Of a stretch of DNA of 30,740 nt, positions 14,596-21,715 are shown piece by piece; the stretch's first letter is position 1, and each line of letters starts with the position of its first letter. The position numbers and the translations under genes are program-made. Under the pieces are notes generated by a model, which saw only the letters and a program-made list of their open reading frames with translations, had not been told where the DNA came from and searched no databases. The DNA is from Chrysochromulina tobinii (lineage: Eukaryota; Haptophyta; Prymnesiales; Chrysochromulinaceae), in contig JWZX01002191.1 in assembly GCA_001275005.1 (NCBI GenBank), positions 1-30,740 of the forward strand, in the 5' to 3' direction.

Positions 14596-17156
14596 TCACC
14601 GTTGAGGCAACAACTCCGTCGAGGTCGAGGGTGACGCTGAGGTCGAGGGTGACGCGGATCGAAGGCTGGCGCCAAACTCAACCGACGCGAGGACGCCTCG
14701 CCGCTTGGCCGCTTGCATCATTCGCGCCAGGCGCTCAACGCGGCGCTCCTGCTGCAGCGCGAGGCCGTCTGCGAGCTCGGGCCGGAGCTCACCGGAGCTC
14801 AATGCGAGCTCGGGCCGGAGCTCACCGGAGCTCAATGCGAGCTCGGGCCGGAGCTCACCGGAGCTCAGCGGGCATCTCCTCTGTGTGTCCTCACCCTGGT
14901 TCACACCGTGGTTCACACCGATCGCGAGCTCATCGAGGGTCGTCGATGAGAAGACGTTACGCGTCAGCGCTGTCGTGGGCGCGCCGTCCCGAGCGGGAGA
15001 GCCGAGCGCAGAGGTGCTGGCAGGGCAAGCTGCGTCAGCGCTGTCTTGGGCGCGCCGTCCCGAGCAGCTCGTCACGGTGTGCGGCGAGCCCCACACGCAC
15101 CTTGCGTCGTGGGTGCCCAGGTCGGCGCTCGCACCGCCCACAACGGCGCTCGACGGCGCTGTCCTGGGCGGCGGCGGCATCGTCGCCGGCATCGCCATTG
15201 AAGGCCATTGATGGCCTTTGACTGCCGTGGGCAGCTTCGGCGTCGTCGCGGGCATCTCCATCGCCTCAGCGTACGAAGGCGTCTCGTTGACGAACCTCAG
15301 AGGTGCAATCTCGGCGTACGAAGGCGTCTCGTTGACGAACCTCAGCGAGTCGGCTGCAGCCTCTGACGAATCTCTGACGAACCTCGGCGAGGCTGGTGCA
15401 GCAACTGTATGGGCGCCCAGGACGGCGCCCACCCTCGCATCGTCCACGTCAGTCATCGGCTCGTCTGGCGAGATTGAATCTGGCGAGAGTGCATCTCGCG
15501 AGAGTGCATCTGGCGCGTGTTCCGTCCACGTGTGCATGGCGCTCATTGACGCAGCGTCTGCCCTGATGACCTCTGATGGCCTCGGATGATGACCTCGGAT
15601 GGCCTCGGATGGCCTCGGATGATGGCCCCTCATCGATTCGAGCAAGGTTTCGTCGGTTTCGTCATGACCTCTCAAGGTTTCGTCGGTTTCGTCATGGACT
15701 CTCAAGGTTTCGTCATTTTCGTCATGGACTCTCGCCGCTCCCGAGAGAGCAGCAGAGGCGGCGGCGGCGGCAGCTGGCGGCGGCGGCGGCGCCATCAGCT
15801 GCTCGAGGCTGATGACGGAGCTCATCGAGGCCGCATGCGGCATCGCCGCCTGTGGCGCCGCCACCATCGCTGCCATGTTGCCCAACGAGAACGCGCGAGG
15901 CACCGCGCTCTCTCCCTCCGCCCGCAGCTGCAATCTCGGCCAGGGAGATCGCTCGAAGGTGGCGAGAGAGCCACGCTTGCTCATGTCAGGCTCAAGGAGC
16001 GATTGGAGCAGCAGCTTCGCCTCGTGAGAAACCTAGAGCAGTCGCGTGGGCCGAGGTGCGCAATCGCCATCAGTCGCAATCAGTCGCCATCAGTCGCCAT
16101 CAATCTCACAGGCGCGACGGAGAGACCGGTCACAATCAGACGCAATCAGACGCAATCATCGGTCACAATCAGACGCAATCATCGGCCACAATCGGACGCA
16201 ATCATCGGCCACAATCAGACGCAATCATCGTTCACAATCAGACGCAATCATCGGACGCACCCAGAGGTCATCAGAGGGCACTCATTGGTCATCCAGAGGT
16301 CATCAGAGGTCATCAGTGGTCCTATTCACACCTTCCACCAATGGCGCGATGAGAAGTCGACGGGGCGCTTCCAATCGCCCTCCTCGAAGGGGAGCGCGTT
16401 GCACAGCAGCGCGTACATGACGACGCCCATCGCCCACGCGTCCGCAGCGAAGGTCCACAGAGGACCGCGGATCACCTCGGGCGCAGCATAGCCAGGCGTG
16501 CCGTAAAAGTTGCGATCGGTCTCCATGCTGTGACAGCTCATCGCGTGGCCCAGGTCGCACAGCTTCACCGACGGCGGGCGCACGCGCGTGTCGCAGAGCA
16601 CGTTCTCCAGTTTCACGTCGCGATGGAGCACGGAGCGCGCGTGCAGATGGCGTAGGGCCGAGTGTAACTCAGAGATCATGGATTGGACCAACGGCTCGGA
16701 GAGCGCGCCCTGCCGCTGCAGCAGCTGCTGGCAGTCGCCACCCTGGACCAGGTCGAGCATGATGGCGCACTGCCACGGGCTCTCGTAATAGCCGTGATGG
16801 CTCACGAGGTTCGGATGACGGCCGACGTTACGGAGCAGCTCGTTCTCGTGCTGCATGAGCTGCGAGAGCCTGGACCACGACCTGCGCGTGCGCGCGAGAG
16901 AGAGAGAGTGCGAGAGACGAGTCCGTGCACACGTGAGCTCCGCCAGCAGCGCACTCAGCTTCCTGTAAGCCAAGCAATCAGCCTTCAGGCGGCGGGTTTA
17001 CCCTTTGGACTTGTGCCGATCGCACAGCTTGCAAGCCAGGAGCTGGCCGCTCTGGCGGTGCACAGCAACGTACACGGACGCCGTCATGCCATCTCCGAGC
17101 TTTGTGCGCAACTCGAACTGGTCGTCGAAGGCGCCGCTGCCTTCGGCTGAATGCAT
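14596..17156 (-). CDS. Ser/Thr protein kinase with long repetitive C-terminal tail
   Basis: Exons: 17156-17002, 16881-16332 and 16032-14596, all in frame, giving 713 aa. The kinase domain spans about residues 15-275. It has the glycine loop LGDGMTASVYV (third Gly replaced by Ala), the ATP-anchoring Lys in ACKL, the helix-C Glu in HENELLR, the catalytic loop HRDVKLEN, DLG instead of the usual DFG, the GTPGYAAPEV activation segment end and DAWAMGVVMYALL. After the second intron come EAKLLLQSLLEPDMSKR and HPW-like SPW, the usual C-lobe ending of CAMK-like kinases. The remaining 440 residues are low-complexity, with three families of in-frame repeats (HDETDETLR, RFVNETPSYAE and LSSGELRPELA) and no recognisable domain. 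It is probably active, since Lys, HRD and the metal-binding Asp are present. Substrates are unknown. Its start faces that of the deacetylase gene across 236 bp. Confidence 0.85.
14770..14880. repeat. Coding 36-bp tandem repeat in kinase tail
   Basis: Three in-frame copies of a unit containing GAGCTCGGGCCGGAGCTCAC, read on the minus strand as LSSGELRPELA. The copies are identical or nearly so. Confidence 0.85.
15563..15635. repeat. Intron-like array lying antisense inside the kinase coding tail
   Basis: On the plus strand this reads GATGACCTCTGATGGCCTCG with further GATGGCCTCG and GATGATGACCTCG units, then GATGATGGCCCCTCATCGA, the same vocabulary as the array introns including their 3' end. 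The gene here is on the minus strand, so the array is inverted and is translated (GHHPRPSEAIRGHH). Confidence 0.7.
16033..16331 (-). repeat. 299-nt array intron of the kinase gene
   Basis: On the sense (minus) strand it begins GTGTGAATAGGACCACTGATG, continues with GATGACCTCT units, then with GATGATTGCGTCTGATTGTG units, and ends CTGCTCTAG|GTTTCTCACG. Phase 0. Removing it joins the two halves of the kinase C-lobe (HWWK then VSHEAKLLLQ). Confidence 0.8.
16882..17001 (-). other. Intron 1 of the kinase gene (non-array)
   Basis: GT at 17001-17000 and AG at 16883-16882 on the minus strand, phase 2, 120 nt. It splits the N-lobe (KLCDRHKSKG then SWSRLSQLM). Apart from a GAGAGAGA-like run it has no repeat structure, so it looks like an older, ordinary intron. 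Confidence 0.72.
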
Positions 17157-17392
17157 CGTCAGCAGCCGGGTATCGACTTGGAAGGTCGCAGGAATCGCAT
17201 CTTCTCAAAATCCGCAAACTTCTCCAAAAAAGGGAGATCCAGATTTAATCTCCGCGAAGTCCCAGATTCTCCAGAAAACGTCATCTCGTCCCGATCGAAC
17301 GGAGGATAAGAGGCTCGGTGCTCTCTTTGTACATCGATGACGGGGATGCCCGCGGCGACGAAACCGGGACAAGTTTGCGCTTCGGTCGCAAC
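17157..17392. promoter_or_regulatory. Divergent region between kinase and deacetylase genes
   Basis: Both starts face away from this 236-bp region. It includes an AT-richer part near 17200-17260 and a small inverted repeat, GGAGAT and ATCTCC around 17240. A bidirectional promoter is inferred from position only. Confidence 0.35.
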
Positions 17393-20300
17393 ATGCACTC
17401 GCTCTTTCGCGTGAAGGACAGCCGAAAGACGGAAGCCGCGCAGGCAGCCGCGCCGGGCAGCTCCGTCACCCGCTATGTCAACTGCCGGCTGCTCATCGGC
17501 CACGAGCTGCGCAAAGGCCAGGATCTGTGGGTGCGGGACGGCTCGGTCGCCGATCCGAAGCAGCTCTTCTGGGAGGGTCGCTCCGCTGACACGACTGTTG
17601 ACTGCCAGGGCCGCATTCTCGCCCCGGGGTTCATCGACCTCCAGGTGCTCGCACACGCACCAGCCAGCGCTCGCCCACGTCCCTGCTGCCAGGCTCTGCG
17701 CTCTGACGCGCGCCGCCGCGCGTCCGGCTGCTCCTCGTCGCGTCGCTCCTCCGTGCCGCAGCTCAACGGCGGCTTTGGCGCGGACTTTTGCATGCCCGAG
17801 CCGGGGCTCGAGGCCGGGCTGCGCCTCTGCGCGCGTCGGCTCGTCGAGTTTGGCGTGACCGCCTTCTTGCCCACGGTACTGATTGCCTCTGATTGCCTCT
17901 GATTGCCTCTGAGTGCCTCTGATTGCCTCTGATTGCCTCTGAGTTTGGCGTGACCGCCTTCTTGCCCACGGTAAACACCCCTCCTCGCTGGAGCCCTCGT
18001 ACTGCGAAGCATCACGTGCTCAGTACGGCGCCTACGCCTCCCTCTCCTCAGGTGATCACGTCCTCGTACGAGAACTACTGCGCCATCTTGTCGAGGATCG
18101 TGCCGACGACGGCGTCGCGTGAGAAGGGTGCTGCCGTGCTCGGTGTCCACCTGGAGGGGCCCTTCATCTGCCTGGAGAAGAAAGGGTGCCACCCGGCTGA
18201 GCACCTAATTGCCTCTAATTGCCTCTAATTGCCTCTAATTGCCTCTAATTGCCTCTAATTGCCTCTAATTGCCTCTAATTGCCTCTAATTGCCTCTGATT
18301 GCCTCTAATTGGCATCCGGATGGCACCCCTTCTTCTATTAGGTGCCACCCGGCTGAGCACATCCGCGACGCCGACGGCGAACCTAACGCGCTGCGCCGGG
18401 CGTGCGGCTCCACAGCCTACGTCAAGATGGTGGGCAGCACCCTCGCCGCCGAAGCGATGACGCATGCATATCCCGGAGCGATCTGATGGCCTCTCTGATG
18501 GCGTCCCTCATCAGCGGAGCGATGGCGCATACATCCCCGGAGCGATCTGATGGCCTCTCTGATGGCGTCCCTCATTAGGTGACCATCGCCCCAGAGCGGC
18601 CCGGAGCGATGGCATGCATCAAGGAGCTCGTTGCGCAAGGCGTGGTCGTCTCCGCGGGTCACTCGAATGCGAGCGCTGACCAGGTGAGATGGCCTCTAAT
18701 GGCCTCTGATCGCCTCTAAGTCCCTCTAATTTCCTCTAATTAACTCTGATTGCGTATCGAATGCGAGCGCCGACCAGATGGAAGCGGCGCAGGCGGCAGG
18801 CGTCAGCATGGTCACACATCTATTCAACGCCATGCCCGCCTTTCATCCCCGTGCGCGGCCATTGATTGCGCCTTTCATCCCATTGATTGCGCCTTTCATC
18901 CCCGTGCGCGGCCATTGATTGCGCCTTTCATCCCCGCGAGCGACTACTGTGTGCGTCTGAGTGAGATTGATAGCCTCTGAGGATCGCTAATGATCCATTG
19001 ATGACCATTTGATGACCTCTATTGACCTCTGATTGTCAACGCTCACCACGGCGCTCTCGCAGGCGAGCCGGGCATCATCGGTATCCTCGGCTCCGCTTCG
19101 TCAACGGCTGCCAAAGGAGGCTCCGCTTCGTCAACGGCTGCCAAAGGAGCGGCGGCGACGCGCACTCCCTTTTTTGGGTTGATCGCGGACGGTGTGCATG
19201 TACACCCGGCGTCGGTCAAGCTCGCGCATCAGGTGTGCCCTCTGAGGACCTCTGAGGACCTCTGATTGCCTCTGAGGACCTCTGAGGACCCCTGATGACC
19301 CCTGATGACCTCTGTTGGTCACGCTCACACGCAAGGTACGCCCGCGCTCCGTCGTGCACGTCTCCGACGCCATGGTCTGATTGCCTCTAATTGCCTCTAA
19401 TTGCCTCCCTCATCAGGTGCGCCCGCGCTCCGTCGTGCTTGTCTCCGACGCCATGGTCTGATTACCTCTAATTGCCTCTAATTGCCTCCCTCATCAGGTG
19501 CGCCCGCGCTCCGTCGTGCTTGTCTCCGACGCCATGGTCTGATTACCTCTAATTGCCTCTAATTGCTTCCCCACAGGTGCGCCCGCGCCAAGTCGTGCTT
19601 GTCTCCGACGCGATGGTCGCCATGGGACTGCCTGCGGGGACTTACATTTTTGGGGGCGACACGGTCGAGGTGTGAACGCGCACGTGATTGCCGTTGATTG
19701 CGGTCGAGGTGTGAACGCGCATTTGTTTGCCGTTGATTGCGGTCGAGGTGTGAACGCGCACGTGTTTGCCTTCGAGTAGCCTCTGAGTGGCCTCTGAGTG
19801 GATCTGATTGGCCTACGATGGCCTCCTTCATCAGGTCATCTCGGACGGACCTCTGATGACCTTCTGAGAGGCCGCTGATGAGCTCTGATGGCCTTTAATG
19901 AGTAATGAGCTCTGATGGCCTCCCTCATCAGGTCACCTCGGACGGACGAGCCGTACGCCCTGGGACAGACACGCTCGCTGGGACAGTCTTGCCCTTGGAT
20001 GAATGCATGCGCCGATTCCGCAAGTTCACCGGCTGCTCCCTGGTGGAAGCGCTCGAGGCGGCCTCGCTGCACCCAGCCCAAGCTATGGGGATTGAGAACC
20101 GCAAGGGGACTCTCGAGGTGGGTGATTGCTCTTGATTGCTCTTTGTTGACGACCACTGATTGCCTACTGATGGTCCACTGATTGCCTACTGATGGCCCAC
20201 TGATGGTCCACTGATGGCCCACCTGATGGCTCTCGGATTGCCTCCCTCATCAGGCTGATTGCCTCCCTTATCAGTCTGATTGCCTAATATGGCCCTCGGA

Positions 20301-20963
20301 TTGCCTCCCTCATCAGGTGGGCGCAGATGCGGACTTCGTACTACTCGACGACGAGCTGCACGTGTGCGCCACGTACCTGCAGGGCGAGCAGGCATGGCCT
20401 CTGATGACCTCTAACGACCTCTGACTGCCTCTGATTGCCACGTACCTGCAAGGCGAGCAGGCGTGGCCGTTGCCTCGAATGGCCTCTAATTGCCTCTAAT
20501 TTACTCTAATTGCGTATCGAATGCGAGCAGGCATGGCCGTTGCCAGAGGGCACCGAGCCCGGCCCTCTAGTACATCAACCTTGGGCGTCCGCGGCGACAC
20601 CGCAGGTACGAGTGCCACTGATGGCCTCTGATGACCTCTGATGGCCTCTGATGACCTCTGATGGCCTCTGATGGCCTCTGCTGATGATGGCCTGGCACCT
20701 ATGATGGCCACTGAGTGTGATTGATGGCCACTGATGAAACCTCTGGCCGCCCCGTGATGAAACCCATGCGCGCCCCGTGACGAAACCCATGCGCGCCCCG
20801 TGACGAAACCCATGGGCAACCCGTGACGAAACCCATGGGCGCCCCGTGACGAAACCCATGGGCAACCCGTGACGAAACCCCTGCGCTACCCGTGACGATG
20901 CCGCAGAAGCAGACGACGGCGGAGGCGGGTGCCAAGCGCCGACGTGTGGCGGCGCACTCATGA
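17393..20963 (+). CDS. AMDHD2: N-acetylglucosamine-6-phosphate deacetylase, 12 exons
   Basis: Removes acetate from GlcNAc-6-phosphate in amino-sugar salvage. Proposed exons: 17393-17644, 17762-17875, 18052-18185, 18342-18429, 18579-18683, 18778-18850, 19063-19232, 19577-19669, 19932-20117, 20317-20391, 20531-20605 and 20907-20963; 473 aa, all phases consistent. Family landmarks occur in order: VTRYVNCRLL, LWVRDG, APGFIDLQLNGGFGADF, GVHLEGPFI (metal-binding Glu), SAGHSNASADQ, MVTHLFNAMPAFHPR, GLIADGVHVHP, VVLVSDAM (catalytic Asp), GCSLVEALEAASLHPA and GADADFVLLDDELHV. The order and spacing resemble the animal AMDHD2 type. Only the ATG at 17393 is in frame near the N-terminus. Oddities: most of the 11 introns hold copies of flanking exon ends, one donor is GC (20392), and a perfect 30-bp duplication is translated in exon 7. 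The basic tail (AKRRRVAAHS) is not part of the family core, and the last two junctions are the least certain. Confidence 0.9.
17876..18051 (+). repeat. Deacetylase intron 2 with a repeated exon end
   Basis: The donor lies in GCCCACG|GTACTGATTG. A GATTGCCTCT array follows, then a second copy of the exon end GAGTTTGGCGTGACCGCCTT (17941) with its own possible donor GTAAAC at 17971, and finally a stretch with GTGCTCAGTACGGCGCC and a pyrimidine run to CTCAG|GTGATCACG. The simplest in-frame reading skips the second copy. Confidence 0.75.
18186..18341 (+). repeat. Deacetylase intron 3, CTAATTGCCT array with 19-bp exon copy
   Basis: The intron begins GTGCCACCCGGCTGAGCAC, identical over 19 nt to the start of the next exon at 18342. 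An almost pure 10-bp CTAATTGCCT array of about ten units follows, ending TTCTATTAG. Phase 2. Confidence 0.88.
18430..18578 (+). repeat. Deacetylase intron 4 with duplicated block
   Basis: Contains two copies of a block with CGGAGCGATCTGATGGCCTC followed by TCTGATGGCGTCCCTCAT, the first ending CAG and the second TAG. The next exon carries CCCGGAGCGATGGCATGCAT, similar to the intron blocks. Donor GTGGGC and acceptor CATTAG|GTGACC, phase 0. Confidence 0.75.
18684..18777 (+). repeat. Deacetylase intron 5 ending with a copy of the upstream exon end
   Basis: GT-AG, phase 0, 94 nt. The upstream exon ends TCGAATGCGAGCGCTGACCAG. The last 21 nt of the intron are the same sequence with one change and supply the acceptor AG. 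The rest is a CTCTAATTGCC-like array. Confidence 0.82.
18851..19062 (+). repeat. Deacetylase intron 6, ATTGATTGCGCCTTTCATCC array
   Basis: Copies of the exon edge GCCTTTCATCCCCGTGCGCG alternate with CATTGATTGC. Later come GATGACC-like units and GCTCACCACGGCGCTCTCGCAG at the 3' end. Splicing gives FHPREPGIIGIL, which matches the family. Confidence 0.78.
19089..19148 (+). repeat. Perfect 30-bp in-frame duplication inside deacetylase exon 7
   Basis: GGCTCCGCTTCGTCAACGGC plus TGCCAAAGGA occurs twice head to tail with no difference, coding GSASSTAAKG twice. It lies in a surface-type loop just before the GLIADGVHVHP motif. Confidence 0.92.
19233..19576 (+). repeat. Deacetylase intron 7, ladder of three copies of the next exon start
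   Basis: After an array of GAGGACCTCT units, near-identical copies of the next exon start (CGCCCGCGCTCCGTCGTGC) begin at 19336, 19417 and 19498, and the genuine exon begins at 19577 (steps 81, 81, 79). Each copy runs to GACGCCATGGTCTGATT and then a CTAATTGCCT tail. Copies 2 and 3 are themselves preceded by CATCAG. In the genuine exon ATGGTC continues to GCCATGGGACTG. Confidence 0.88.
19670..19931 (+). repeat. Deacetylase intron 8 with repeated donor and decoy acceptor
   Basis: GCGGTCGAGGTGTGAACGCG-like sequence occurs three times from the donor onward (steps of about 38 bp). Later a decoy acceptor CATCAG|GTCATCTCGGACGGAC at 19835 precedes the genuine CATCAG|GTCACCTCGGACGGAC at 19932 by 97 bp. 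Phase 0. Confidence 0.82.
20118..20316 (+). repeat. Deacetylase intron 9, array with several CTCATCAG ends
   Basis: Donor GAG|GTGGGTGATTGC and exon start GTGGGCGCAGATGC share GTGGG. The body is made of GATTGCCTACT and GATGGCCCACT units with several CTCATCAG or CTTATCAG ends before the used acceptor at 20315-20316. Confidence 0.8.
20392..20530 (+). repeat. Deacetylase intron 10, GC-AG with repeated junction
   Basis: Donor GGCGAGCAG|GCATGGCC. Two further copies of GCGAGCAGGC(A/G)TGGCCGTTGCC occur at about 20453 and 20524, the last being the real exon. A GC donor is needed to keep frame. Confidence 0.68.
20606..20906 (+). repeat. Deacetylase intron 11, 10-bp array plus 23-bp minisatellite
   Basis: Starts GTACGAGTGCCACTGATGG, continues with GATGGCCTCT units, then has about seven copies of a 23-bp unit containing CCCGTGACGAAACCCATG (20755-20900). 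Acceptor CCGCAG|AAGCAG. Confidence 0.75.
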
Positions 20964-21057
20964 CCGACGGGCCGCTCAACCTCCTGATGGGAGAGAACTG
21001 GAGCTCACTGGCTCGTGTGGCACTTTTGGAACCCAAAAAGCCAGCTCTCGTACCAGG

Positions 21058-21324
21058 ATGGCCGTGATCGAGCTCTTCACCAACGCCACCTTCGCGGTGC
21101 GCCTCTCGCCTCCAATCTCGGCCCAATCTCGCCTGCAATCTCGGCCTAATCTCGGCTGCAATCTCGCCTCGCAGGACGATCCCCTCTCACTCATGATCAG
21201 AGGAGGCCCCGATTACTCGAAGCGCGAGAACGGCTTCGATGGGTTTCGTGCTTTCGTCACACACCTACAAACTGCTCTCTCTGATGAGCTCTACTGGTCT
21301 CTGAATGTCTCTGAAGTTATGTAA
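21058..21324 (+). CDS. Doubtful small protein, about 62 aa in two exons
   Basis: ATG 21058 opens MAVIELFTNATFA. A 78-nt stretch 21097-21174 has GT-AG ends and is a tandem array of CAATCTCGGC-like units. The second exon continues DDPLSLMIRGGPDYSKRE and stops at 21322-21324. Because 78 is a multiple of three the frame is also open without splicing, so the intron is not proved by frame. No family is recognised. It could equally be an unannotated 3' exon of the deacetylase gene, or not a gene at all. Confidence 0.3.
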   Translation: MAVIELFTNATFAVRLSPPISAQSRLQSRPNLGCNLASQDDPLSLMIRGGPDYSKRENGFDGFRAFVTHLQTALSDELYWSLNVSEVM

Positions 21325-21715
21325 TCTAAGCAGAAAATCAACCAAGAATATACGAGCTATCTGCTGCAAGGAGGCTGTCATTTACCGATACTCGATACCG
21401 ATCTGTGTGATTTTCCAACGACATTGTGATTGCTCATGAGAAAACTAGGAACTTGAACTGAAAACTTGAACTTGGAATCGGGTCGAAATCCATGATGGGC
21501 TTTCTCCGCATCAGTATGCGCCGACGGCGCTTTTAATCCTTTATTCGGGGAACTTTATTCATTTACGAAGAGTAAAGGCCGACGGTGACCGACGTCCCGG
21601 AACCACCATGTTCGTCCCGGAACGTCCCGGACTACATTCATTCCGGGACGAACCGGAATGAACCGTCCCGGGATGAATGTAGTCATGGTGTCATGTAGTT
21701 CGTCCCGGAACCACC
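21325..21715. promoter_or_regulatory. Upstream region of the ABCC gene
   Basis: The left part (21325-21560) is AT-richer than the coding DNA around it and has no repeat array. The right part is filled by variants of CGTCCCGGAACC, including the inverted repeat at 21632-21682. The block CGTCCCGGAACCACCATG occurs at 21593-21610 and again at 21701-21718, where its ATG is the start codon of the transporter. Confidence 0.45.
21632..21682. repeat. 19-bp inverted repeat with 13-nt spacer
   Basis: Arm 1 CTACATTCATTCCGGGACG (21632-21650) and arm 2 CGTCCCGGGATGAATGTAG (21664-21682) pair with a single mismatch, giving a strong potential hairpin. It ends 33 bp before the ABCC start codon, so it would lie in the promoter or the 5' leader. 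Confidence 0.9.

Noticed and set aside
18200-18300. Regular direct repeats resembling a CRISPR array
   Set aside because: The 10-bp units are contiguous with no unique spacers, and they lie in a spliced intron of a eukaryotic gene.
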